From: JAGWRA01 sp035534615
GTDB taxonomy: Bacteria > Acidobacteriota > Vicinamibacteria > Vicinamibacterales > CAVVIG01
NCBI GenBank assembly: GCA_035534615.1
Contig: DATLRO010000013.1
Location: forward strand, 1 to 42,255
Direction: 5' to 3'
DNA length: 42,255 nt
Shown: positions 1-7,564 of the stretch, piece after piece
Layout of the letters: each line of letters begins with the position of its first letter
How positions within the stretch are numbered: the stretch's first letter is position 1
The notes under the pieces: model-generated
The model's input: the letters and a program-made list of their open reading frames with translations, nothing else
Databases searched by the model: none
What the model was told of the DNA's origin: nothing
Program-made: the position numbers and the translations under genes

Positions 1-159
1 GCGCCGCCGACGATCAACCTGGATCGGCCCGATCCCGCGTGCGATCTGGACTACGTGCCCTGGACCAGCCGCCCGATGGCCATCGAGTACGCCCTGTCGA
101 ACTCGTTCGGATTCGGCGGCACCAACGCCGCCCTCCTGTTCCGCCGCTACCAGGGCTGA
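1..159 (+). CDS. fabF: Beta-ketoacyl-ACP synthase II, C-terminal end (partial)
   Basis: The window opens inside this gene; only the last 52 residues and the TGA are present. The end contains NSFGFGGTNAALLF, the glycine-rich loop with the GFGGTNA signature found at the C-terminus of condensing enzymes of the FabF/KAS II type, which elongate acyl-ACP with malonyl-ACP in fatty acid synthesis. The catalytic Cys and the two active-site His lie upstream, outside the window, so activity cannot be judged. A polyketide-synthase ketosynthase of similar fold is possible, but a stop so soon after the motif fits a free-standing FabF. Confidence 0.85.
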   Translation, partial: APPTINLDRPDPACDLDYVPWTSRPMAIEYALSNSFGFGGTNAALLFRRYQG

Positions 160-160
160 T

Positions 161-206
161 CGGGGCTCCGCTTCGAGCCCCGGCTCGGGCGTTCGCGAGG
201 ACGCCC
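161..206 (+). terminator. Tandem GC-rich hairpins after fabF
   Basis: Directly after the fabF stop there is a perfect 8-bp stem, CGGGGCTC (161-168) with GAGCCCCG (175-182) and a 6-nt loop. A second stem follows, GGGCGT (187-192) with ACGCCC (201-206). There is no T-run, so these would act as Rho-assisted or structural 3' ends rather than classic intrinsic terminators. Between here and the etfB start I see no convincing gene; only the inverted repeat and the repeat module listed separately stand out. Confidence 0.45.
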
Positions 207-325
207 CTGCGCTCCGCTCTCTCCCGGGCCCGCGGTGCGAGTCGCCGGCCTTCGCCTGGAGCGATCGACGCCCGCGAATGTCTGCGTCGCAGGTCCGGCC
301 CGCGTGACGGCCGAGCCCGTCTCGT

Positions 326-347
326 GACACAATAAGCCGTTTGTGTC
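326..347. promoter_or_regulatory. Inverted repeat GACACAA-N8-TTGTGTC, possible operator
   Basis: Perfect 7-bp arms separated by 8 nt lie in the 415-nt gap before etfB, in a locally AT-richer patch that also includes a CACAAT -10-like hexamer. The arm spacing (about 15 bp centre to centre) would suit a dimeric repressor such as a TetR- or GntR-type fatty-acid regulator. That assignment is inference; no regulator gene is adjacent. It could also be a hairpin in the leader RNA. Confidence 0.35.
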
Positions 348-511
348 TGGCGTGGAGGCCGCGGTGGCGGACCCACGGCTCCAGGCTCCCGACGCCGAAG
401 CGTGCGCACGAAAGTCATTTCACCAGCCTCGACACCCGACGGCGCGCGCCGCGCGCCCGCTGTGCGGCACGCTCCAGGCGCCCTGAGGCCATCGACGGGC
501 GCGAACGGAAC

Positions 512-568
512 GGAGCGAGCCGGATCGCGAGCGAGTGGAGTGAGCCGGGGTTCGGGGCAGAGCCCCGA
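512..568 (+). repeat. Purine-rich degenerate repeat ending in a hairpin before etfB
   Basis: A run of GAGCGAGC, GAGCGAGT and GGAGTGAG-like octamers leads into a perfect 7-bp stem, TCGGGGC (552-558), loop AGA, GCCCCGA (562-568). The stem ends only 6 nt before the etfB ATG, where a Shine-Dalgarno sequence would be expected and is not seen. This looks like a dispersed intergenic repeat, and the hairpin could influence etfB initiation. Confidence 0.45.
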
Positions 569-574
569 GTGAAT

Positions 575-1336
<762 letters not shown>

Positions 1337-1397
1337 CGCCGGCGCCCCGCGCCCGTTGTCCTGACCGATGGTGTTCATTGCCGGGGGCTGCTGAATC

Positions 1398-2363
1398 ATG
1401 ATGCTCGTTATTGCCGAACAGCGGAACGGAGTCCTCAACCGCGCGAGCTGGGAGACCATCGCGGCCGCGCAGCAGATGGCCGGTGACCAGCCGGTGACCG
1501 TCGCGGTGCTCGGGGCCTCGGTCGGCGCCGTGGCCGCGGAGCTGGCCGCCGCGAAGGTGGCCGGGGTCGTGGCGGTCGAAGACGCCGCGCTGGAGCCGTA
1601 CACGCCCGACGGCTTCACGCTGGCGCTCGAAGCGGTCGTCACGCAGATCGCCCCGCGCTACGTCCTGCTGCCGCACACGTACCAGACCCGCGACTTCGTC
1701 CCGAAGCTGGCGGCCCGCCTGGGGCGCGCGCTCGTCACCGACTGCACGATGTGGAAGCGGGCGGGCGACACGTTCTCCTTCACCAGGCCGATGTTCCAGG
1801 GGAAGCTGGTGGCGGAAGTCGTGCCGGAAGGCGCGGCGCCGCACTTCGTCACGTTCCAGATCGGCGCCGTGCGCGCCGACACGGTCGTGAAGGGGGACGC
1901 GCCGGCCGCGGTGACCCCGCTCCGGGTCGCGGTCGACGCGGCGGCGATCCGGCAGCGGCCGGAGCCGCCGTTCCAGGAAGCCAAGCAGGCGGTCGACCTG
2001 TCGCAGGCCGAGCGGATCGTCGCGGTGGGCCGCGGCATCAAGAGCCAGGAGAACCTCGAGCTGGCGAGGAAGGTGGCCGCGGCGTTCGGCGCCGAACTGG
2101 CCGCCTCGCGGCCGATCTGCGACGCCGGCTGGCTGCCGATGGAGCGGCAGATCGGCAGCTCCGGGCAGACCGTCGCGCCCAAGCTCTACGTCGCGCTCGG
2201 CATCTCCGGCGCCATTCAGCACCTGGTCGGGATGAAGGGATCCCGGACGATCGTGGCGGTCAACAAGGACGCCGAGGCGCCGATCTTCGAAGTGGCCGAT
2301 TACGGCATCGCCGGCGACCTGTTCGAGATCGCCCCGGCCCTGATCGCGGAGCTGCAGAAATAA
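1398..2363 (+). CDS. etfA: Electron transfer flavoprotein, alpha subunit
   Basis: A 321-residue protein of normal EtfA length. The C-terminal FAD domain carries the diagnostic run GSSGQTVAPKLYVALGISGAIQH, followed by SRTIVAVNKDAEAPIFEVADYG, which binds FAD in the alpha subunit. The N-terminal half forms the heterodimer with EtfB. The gene sits between etfB and the ETF:quinone oxidoreductase on the same strand, so all three proteins of the ETF route to quinone are encoded together. The start is an ATGATG pair; the first ATG is used here. Confidence 0.95.
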   Translation: MMLVIAEQRNGVLNRASWETIAAAQQMAGDQPVTVAVLGASVGAVAAELAAAKVAGVVAVEDAALEPYTPDGFTLALEAVVTQIAPRYVLLPHTYQTRDFVPKLAARLGRALVTDCTMWKRAGDTFSFTRPMFQGKLVAEVVPEGAAPHFVTFQIGAVRADTVVKGDAPAAVTPLRVAVDAAAIRQRPEPPFQEAKQAVDLSQAERIVAVGRGIKSQENLELARKVAAAFGAELAASRPICDAGWLPMERQIGSSGQTVAPKLYVALGISGAIQHLVGMKGSRTIVAVNKDAEAPIFEVADYGIAGDLFEIAPALIAELQK

Positions 2364-2372
2364 GCGCCGCGC

Positions 2373-2400
2373 GTCCGTCGCCCGTGGTCTGTCGTCCGTG
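2373..2400 (+). repeat. Heptamer array, GTCYGTS type
   Basis: Four abutting 7-bp units (GTCCGTC, GCCCGTG, GTCTGTC, GTCCGTG) start 10 nt after the etfA stop. One more GTCCGTC follows at 2415-2421. The unit differs from that of the other arrays in the window, but the 7-bp period and the position after a stop codon are the same. Confidence 0.6.
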
Positions 2401-2428
2401 ACGAGCCACCATGAGTCCGTCCAGTCCC

Positions 2429-4090
2429 ATGGAACGCGAAACCCTCGATGTCGATGTCCTGATTGTCGGCGGCGGGCCGTCCGGCCTGTCGGCCGCCCTG
2501 CGGCTGGCCCAGCTCCAGAAGCGGACCGGCGGCGAGCCGCTGTCGATCGCCGTCCTCGAAAAGGCGCGCGAGGCGGGGGCGCACATGCTGTCGGGCGCCG
2601 TGCTCGACCCCCGGGTGCTGCGCGAGCTGGTGCCTGATTTCAAGGACCGCGGCGCGCCGCTGGCGTCGGAGGTCCACCAGGACGCCATCTACTTCCTCAC
2701 CAGGGGCGGCAAGCTGCGCTTTCCCGTCACCCCTCCGCCCTTCAGGAATCACGGCAACTACATCATTTCGCTGAACCGGTTCGTGAAGTGGCTGTGGGAC
2801 CTGGTCGAGGCCGAGGGGATCGATCTCTTCTCGGGCTTCGCCGGCCAGGAGGTCCTGTACGACGGCGACCGGGTGATCGGCGTCAGGACGGGCGATCGCG
2901 GCATCGACAAGCACGGCCAGCCGCGCGAGAATTTCGAGGCGGGGGTCGACATCCACGCGAAGGTGACGATCTTCGCCGACGGCGTCCGGGGCAATCTCAC
3001 CAAGCAGCTGCAGCGCCGGTTCCAGCTCGGCGCCGGCAGGGAGCCGCAGAGCTTCGCGATCGGCATCAAGGAGCTGTGGGAGGTCCCGGCGGGGCGGATC
3101 GCGCCGGGCACGGTGATCCATACGATGGGCTATCCGCTGAACACCGAGGAGTTCGGCGGCGGCTTCATCTATTCGATGCCGGACAACCGGGTCTTCGTCG
3201 GCTTCGTGAGCGGGCTGGACTACCCGGATCCGATGTTCGACCCGCACGTCGCCTTCCAGCGCTTCAAGCTCCATCCGCTGGTCCGGGGGATCCTCGACGG
3301 CGGCCAGATGATCCGCTACGGGGCGAAGGCGCTGCCGGAGGGCGGCTGGAACACGATTCCGCGGACGTACCTCGACGGCGCGCTGATCGTCGGCGACGCG
3401 GCCGGGTTCATGAACTCGATGCGCCTCAAGGGGATTCATCTGGCGATGAAGACCGGCATGCTGGCCGCCGAAGCGGCCTTCGAGGCGGTGCAGGCGAACG
3501 ATCCGTCCGCCGCCCGGCTGCAGCGGTACGAGGCGCTGGTCAACGAGAGCCCGGTGCGGCGGGAGCTGTACCCGGTGCGCAACGTCCACCAGGCCTTCGG
3601 CCACGGCTTCCTCGCCGGCTTCCTCTACGCCGGCATCGCGCTCGTCACCGGCGGCTGGTGGTTCGACCGGATGAAGGGCGAAGCGGGGCAGGACCGGATC
3701 GAGACGCTCACCGGCTACTACACGCGGCGCGGCCGTGCGGTGCCGGCCGAGCCGACCGACGCGGTCAAGCCCGATCGCGCGCTGACGTTCGACAAGCTGA
3801 CGAACGTCCATTTCTCCGGCACGCGCCACGACGAGGACCAGCCGGTCCACCTGCTCGTGCAGACCGACGTCTGCACGACGATCTGCGGCGACGAGTACGG
3901 GTATCCGTGCGAGCGTTTCTGTCCCGCCAACGTCTACGAGATGATCGTGACCGAGGCGGCCGGCAAGCGGCTGCAGATCAACGCGTCGAACTGCGTGCAC
4001 TGCAAGACCTGCGACATCATGGACCCGTACCAGGTCATCACCTGGGTGCCGCCCGAAGGCGGCGGCGGCCCCCAGTACGACGGCATGTGA
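2429..4090 (+). CDS. Electron transfer flavoprotein-ubiquinone oxidoreductase
   Basis: A membrane-associated FAD and 4Fe-4S protein that passes electrons from reduced ETF to the quinone pool. The N-terminal FAD motif VLIVGGGPSGLSAA is followed by the quinone/FAD domains. A second FAD contact is seen at ALIVGDAAGFMNSMRLKGIH. The C-terminal ferredoxin-like domain has CPANVYE and NCVHCKTCDIMDP, supplying the cluster cysteines, and ends in the usual EGGGGPQY. The chosen ATG gives MERETLDVDVLIVGGG, matching the MERE start common in proteobacterial homologues; an ATG 18 nt upstream (2411) lies in repeat-like sequence. Length (553 residues) is normal. It completes the etfBA module. Confidence 0.95.
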   Translation: MERETLDVDVLIVGGGPSGLSAALRLAQLQKRTGGEPLSIAVLEKAREAGAHMLSGAVLDPRVLRELVPDFKDRGAPLASEVHQDAIYFLTRGGKLRFPVTPPPFRNHGNYIISLNRFVKWLWDLVEAEGIDLFSGFAGQEVLYDGDRVIGVRTGDRGIDKHGQPRENFEAGVDIHAKVTIFADGVRGNLTKQLQRRFQLGAGREPQSFAIGIKELWEVPAGRIAPGTVIHTMGYPLNTEEFGGGFIYSMPDNRVFVGFVSGLDYPDPMFDPHVAFQRFKLHPLVRGILDGGQMIRYGAKALPEGGWNTIPRTYLDGALIVGDAAGFMNSMRLKGIHLAMKTGMLAAEAAFEAVQANDPSAARLQRYEALVNESPVRRELYPVRNVHQAFGHGFLAGFLYAGIALVTGGWWFDRMKGEAGQDRIETLTGYYTRRGRAVPAEPTDAVKPDRALTFDKLTNVHFSGTRHDEDQPVHLLVQTDVCTTICGDEYGYPCERFCPANVYEMIVTEAAGKRLQINASNCVHCKTCDIMDPYQVITWVPPEGGGGPQYDGM

Positions 4091-4776
4091 CGACCCGGCC
4101 CGACTGGCGCTCGTCGCGCGTGAAGCGTGTCGAGGCGGTGCTCATCGCGGCCGTCGGCTACCGGGCGATCGCCTGGCTGGGGCGCACCCTGCGCTGGCGC
4201 GTCGACGGCGCCGGTCACCTGTCGGACATCGCCGCCTCCGGACGCCGGCCGATCATGGCCTTCTGGCACGGCCGGATCCTCACCGCCACCTACTACTTCC
4301 GCCGCCGCGGCATCGTCGTCATCACGAGCGCGAACTTCGACGGCGAGTGGATCGCCGGCATCATCCGCCGCTTCGGCTACGGGACCGCCCGCGGCTCCAC
4401 GTCGCGCGGCGCCGCGCGCGCCCTGCTGGAACTCAGACGCGAGATGGCCGCCGGCCACGCCGCCGGCTTCACGGTCGACGGTCCGCGCGGGCCGGCCTGT
4501 TCGGTCCAGCCGGGCGCCGTCTGGCTCGCCAAGGCGACCGGTCATCCGGTGCTGCCGTTTCACCTGGAGGCGGCCCGGTTCTGGTCGGCGCGCAGCTGGG
4601 ACCGGACGCAGATCCCGAAGCCGTTCTCGACCGTGGCGCTGGCCATCGGCCCCCCGATCGACGTGCCGCCCGACGCGGACGACGCGGTCATCGAGCGGAA
4701 GCGCCAGGAACTCGAACGGGCCCTGCACGCCTGCCGGACACGGGCGATGGAGATGGCGGGGAGGAGCGGGGAATGA
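4087..4776 (+). CDS. DUF374-family lysophospholipid acyltransferase-like protein
   Basis: A 229-residue protein of the DUF374 (LPLAT-like) family, probably an acyltransferase acting on lipid A or phospholipid precursors at the inner membrane. MAFWHGRILTATYYF holds the acyltransferase-type His, and GFTVDGPRGPACSVQPGAV is the DGPRGP block diagnostic of the family. The GTG start overlaps the previous stop as GTGA, so it is translationally coupled to the ETF:quinone oxidoreductase gene. Its TGA stop is formed inside the first full GAATGAG heptamer of the array that follows. The acyl acceptor cannot be deduced. Confidence 0.85.
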   Translation: MTTRPDWRSSRVKRVEAVLIAAVGYRAIAWLGRTLRWRVDGAGHLSDIAASGRRPIMAFWHGRILTATYYFRRRGIVVITSANFDGEWIAGIIRRFGYGTARGSTSRGAARALLELRREMAAGHAAGFTVDGPRGPACSVQPGAVWLAKATGHPVLPFHLEAARFWSARSWDRTQIPKPFSTVALAIGPPIDVPPDADDAVIERKRQELERALHACRTRAMEMAGRSGE

Positions 4777-4826
4777 GGAGCGAGGAATGAGGAGCAAGGA
4801 ATGAGGAATGAGGAATGAGGAATGAG
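4764..4826 (+). repeat. Heptamer array, GAATGAG type (9 units)
   Basis: Nine contiguous 7-bp units: six GAATGAG and three variants (GAGCGGG, GAGCGAG, GAGCAAG). The array starts inside the last codons of the DUF374 gene and supplies its stop codon (GAA TGA). The last four units are identical, so the array is homogeneous at its distal end and decayed near the gene. The 63 nt between the array and the radical SAM gene show no other feature beyond a weak -10-like GATAGA. Confidence 0.85.
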
Positions 4827-4889
4827 GGGCCGAGCTGCCTGCCGGCCTTGGCGCTCGGGGCTGTGATAGATTGACTCACGGAATGTCCT

Positions 4890-6224
4890 ATGCCTTCCCG
4901 TCTGTCGCTCGTTGACGAGACCATCGGCCGTCATCCCAGCCTGCCGCGCGAAGCGATCGTCAAGGAGGACATCCTCCGCACCGGCATCGCGTTCAGCCCG
5001 GAGGCGCTCGCCCTGGCCGGCCAGGCGAAGGCGAAGGCCTACTTCATCTTCTCGTTCGACCTCGTGCCGCTGGCCGAGATGCCGCAGGGCGAGCACTGGA
5101 AGGCGCCGGAGGAGATCTGGCTGGAGGGCGGCCCGTGGGGGTTCCGGCCGACCGTGATCTCGGTCCGTCTCAACCCGCACTCCCCCTACCGCGTCGACGT
5201 GGACGAGGGGCAGCCGGTCCTCCGCGTCGATGGCACGACGACGATCTGCGCCATCGCGTTCCCGCCGGTGCCGGAGTACTACACGCGCGCGCTGTCGAAC
5301 GGCAAGCGCGTCATCGAAATCGCGCCGACGATCGAGTGGGGCTATCTCGTCTACCTGACCGTGTTCCGGATCTGTCAGTACTTCGGCAAGGCGGAGGAGT
5401 GCCAGTTCTGCGACATCAACAACAACTACCGCCAGCAGCTGCAGGCCGGCCGGCCGTACACGGCCGTGAAGTCGATCGACGAGATTCTCGAGGCGCTGCA
5501 GATCATCGCGGACACCGACACGGTCAGCCACGCGTACACCATCACCGGCGGCAGCGTGACGACGCGGCTGAAGGGGCTGTCGGAGGTCGACTTCTACGCG
5601 CAGTACGCCGAGGCCATCGAGCGGAAGTTCCCGGGGCGCTGGATCAGCAAGATGGTCACGCAGGCGCTGCCGAAGGAGGAGGCGCGCCGGTTCAAGGAGG
5701 CCGGCGTGCAGATCTACCACCCGAACTTCGAGGTCTGGGACGAGCGGCTGTTCTCCCTCATCTGTCCCGGCAAGGAGCGGTACGTCGGCCGCGGCGAGTG
5801 GCACCGCCGCATCCTCGACGCCGCCGGCATCTTCGGGCCCTCCCACGTGATTCCGAACATGGTCGGCGGCATCGAGATGTCCCGGCCGCACGGCTTCACC
5901 GACGTCGAGGCGGCGATCCGCTCCACGGCCGAGGGGCTCGACTTCTTCATGTCGCACGGCGTCTGCCCGCGGTTCACGACCTGGTGCGCCGAGCCGCTGA
6001 CGACGCTGGGCAGGACGACGCCCGGCGGGGCGCCGCTCGAGTATCACGCCCGGCTGCTGGAGACCTGGCGCGACACCCACGCGAAATACCGGCTGCCCGT
6101 GCCGCCCGGCTACGGCGACCCCGGCCGCGGCCGCGCCGTCTTCTCGGTCAGTGCGTTCATGGACGTCATCGCCGCCGATGCCCCGCCGGCGCCCGCGGCC
6201 CCCGGCCTGTCGGCGGTGTCGTGA
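4890..6224 (+). CDS. Radical SAM protein with CX8CX2C motif, function unknown
   Basis: A 444-residue protein. Cys162, Cys171 and Cys174 (RICQYFGKAEECQFCDIN) form a CX8CX2C set that would replace the canonical CX3CX2C of radical SAM enzymes. A GGS motif (HAYTITGGSVTTRLKG) matches the SAM-amine-binding GGE strand. The cluster is preceded by about 160 residues, unusual because most radical SAM domains begin near their N-terminus. The later half holds TIM-barrel-like segments (IYHPNFEVWDERLFSLICPGK, VIPNMVGGIEM) and two more Cys in GVCPRFTTWCAEP. The next gene, 48 nt on, is a lysine-dehydrogenase-like enzyme, so the two may share a pathway. I do not recognise a named family. Confidence 0.8.
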   Translation: MPSRLSLVDETIGRHPSLPREAIVKEDILRTGIAFSPEALALAGQAKAKAYFIFSFDLVPLAEMPQGEHWKAPEEIWLEGGPWGFRPTVISVRLNPHSPYRVDVDEGQPVLRVDGTTTICAIAFPPVPEYYTRALSNGKRVIEIAPTIEWGYLVYLTVFRICQYFGKAEECQFCDINNNYRQQLQAGRPYTAVKSIDEILEALQIIADTDTVSHAYTITGGSVTTRLKGLSEVDFYAQYAEAIERKFPGRWISKMVTQALPKEEARRFKEAGVQIYHPNFEVWDERLFSLICPGKERYVGRGEWHRRILDAAGIFGPSHVIPNMVGGIEMSRPHGFTDVEAAIRSTAEGLDFFMSHGVCPRFTTWCAEPLTTLGRTTPGGAPLEYHARLLETWRDTHAKYRLPVPPGYGDPGRGRAVFSVSAFMDVIAADAPPAPAAPGLSAVS

Positions 6225-6244
6225 CGGCCCGGCTTGAGTGCGTC

Positions 6245-6263
6245 GGTCCGAACGGACCATAAT
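6245..6263 (+). promoter_or_regulatory. Palindrome plus CATAAT -10 before the lysine-dehydrogenase-like gene
   Basis: GGTCCG-AA-CGGACC (6245-6258) is a perfect 14-bp palindrome whose last base begins CATAAT (6258-6263), a good -10 hexamer. The ATG follows 9 nt later, so the transcript would have almost no leader. The palindrome overlaps where RNA polymerase binds and could be an operator. Confidence 0.4.
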
Positions 6264-6272
6264 CCGCTCATC

Positions 6273-7373
6273 ATGACGCGCGTCACCGTCTTCGGCGCCG
6301 GTCTGGTCGGCCGGGCGATCGTCCACGACCTCTGTCGCGAGTACGACGTGACGGCGGTCGATCGCTCGAGCGCGACCCTGGCCGCCCTGAACCCGCCGGC
6401 TCCCGTCCGGACGCGGGTGGTCGATCTGCAGACGCCCGGCGCGATTCCCGATGCGGCCGGGCAGGCCGACCTGGTCGTGTCGGCCGTGCCGGGCCACATC
6501 GGCTGCCAGACGCTCGAAGCGCTCATCCGCGCCGGCCGGAACGTCGTCGACATCTCCTTCTTTCCGGAAGAATCGCTGGAGCTGGATCAGCTGGCGCGCG
6601 ACCATGGCGTGACCGCCGCGGTCGATTGCGGCGTCGCTCCCGGCATGAGCCACATGCTGGCCGGGGCGGTCGGGCGGGAGATGACGATCGACCGCTATGA
6701 GTGCCTGGTCGGCGGGCTGCCGAAGGCCCGGACGTCGTTCGCCCAGTACAAGGCCCCGTTTTCCCCGCGCGACGTGATCGAGGAGTATCTGCGGCCCGCT
6801 CGCTACGTGTCCGGCGGCCGGCTCGTGACCATGCCGGCGCTGTCGGATCTCGAGACGGTCGAGATCGACGGCGTGGGGACGCTCGAGGCGTTCGATACGG
6901 ATGGCCTGCGGACCCTGCTCCGGACGATGCCGATTCCCGAGATGCGGGAGAAGACGCTCCGCTACCCGGGCCACGCCCGGGTCATCCAGGCGCTCATCGA
7001 CGAGGGCGCGTTCCTGCCGGCCCGGCTCGACGAGACCTGTGCCCGCCTGTTTCCGGAGTGGGCGCTCCAGCCGGGCGACGAGGAGTTCACCGTCATGCGG
7101 GTCACGATGACCGGCCGCCGCGACGGGACCGGCCGGAAGGTCGTCTACAGCCTCTACGACGAGACCGACACCGCGACGGGCCTGACCTCCATGGCCCGCA
7201 CCACCGGCTTCACGGCGACCGCCGTGGCGCACCTGGTGCTCTCCGGGCGGCTCGCCCGGCCCGGCGTCTGGCCGCCCGAGCGGGTGGGGATGGAACCATA
7301 CTGCCTCGACCTCGTGCTCGCGGACCTGGCCGCGCGGGGCGTCGTCTACCGCCGCACGGACAGCCTCCTGTAG
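6273..7373 (+). CDS. Saccharopine dehydrogenase / lysine 6-dehydrogenase-like oxidoreductase
   Basis: A 366-residue NAD(P)-dependent enzyme. The N-terminal Rossmann motif VTVFGAGLVGRA (G8-A-G10-L-V-G13) is followed by the family blocks DLVVSAVPGHIG, NVVDISFF and CGVAPGMSHMLAG. The last closely resembles the DLGVAPGM segment of Geobacillus lysine 6-dehydrogenase, and PALSDLETVEIDGVGTLEAFDTDGLRTL resembles the catalytic domain of that enzyme. Such enzymes deaminate the epsilon-amino group of lysine or act on saccharopine. The ATG chosen matches the homologous start; an upstream in-frame GTG adds 13 residues with no match. The substrate is unproven, and the radical SAM neighbour hints at a modified or unusual amino acid. 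Confidence 0.8.
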   Translation: MTRVTVFGAGLVGRAIVHDLCREYDVTAVDRSSATLAALNPPAPVRTRVVDLQTPGAIPDAAGQADLVVSAVPGHIGCQTLEALIRAGRNVVDISFFPEESLELDQLARDHGVTAAVDCGVAPGMSHMLAGAVGREMTIDRYECLVGGLPKARTSFAQYKAPFSPRDVIEEYLRPARYVSGGRLVTMPALSDLETVEIDGVGTLEAFDTDGLRTLLRTMPIPEMREKTLRYPGHARVIQALIDEGAFLPARLDETCARLFPEWALQPGDEEFTVMRVTMTGRRDGTGRKVVYSLYDETDTATGLTSMARTTGFTATAVAHLVLSGRLARPGVWPPERVGMEPYCLDLVLADLAARGVVYRRTDSLL

Positions 7374-7478
7374 CCGGCGGGCCGGCGGGCGGGGGCGCGT
7401 CACCAGCTCCGCGCGCGCCTGCGCCCGCGGCCGCCCGCCGGCCCCGTCGCCCTCCGGTCCGTGCCCGGGAACCGCGGG

Positions 7479-7500
7479 CGGCCGGCGGCCGTCTTTACTT
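7479..7500 (+). terminator. Short GC hairpin followed by TCTTTACTT
   Basis: CGGCC-GGC-GGCCG followed by a T-rich stretch lies about 105 nt after the lysine-dehydrogenase-like gene and just before the exporter promoter. The stem is short (5 bp), so this is a weak candidate. The T-rich part is shared with the -35 of the next promoter. Confidence 0.3.
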
Positions 7501-7524
7501 AAATCTGCAAATAGTTTATAAAAC
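7494..7524 (+). promoter_or_regulatory. Strong sigma70-type promoter with overlapping operator for the exporter operon
   Basis: TTTACT (7494-7499), a 17-nt spacer and TATAAA (7517-7522) form a near-consensus promoter. GTTT-ATA-AAAC (7514-7524) is an inverted repeat lying on the -10. About 45 bp here are strongly AT-rich in an otherwise very GC-rich window. The operon it would drive ends with a MarR-family gene, and MarR proteins bind AT-rich palindromes over their own promoters, so this is the likely autoregulatory site (inference). Confidence 0.6.
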
Positions 7525-7564
7525 AAATGATTGTGTCGACGTATCGAATGAAGGAGCGGACGCG

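Noticed and set aside
341..574. N-terminal extension of etfB by 78 codons
   Set aside because: The extension lies in repeat and hairpin DNA and has no EtfB similarity; the protein family begins at the ATG at 575.
4764..4826. CRISPR-like or coding interpretation of the GAATGAG repeats
   Set aside because: Units are 7 bp and abut without spacers, so this is not CRISPR. No gene other than the last codons of its neighbour reads through them.
4560..7526. 988-codon minus-strand open frame across the radical SAM and dehydrogenase genes
   Set aside because: It runs across two conserved plus-strand genes and an intergenic repeat, and reads as low-complexity Arg/Pro/Ala sequence.
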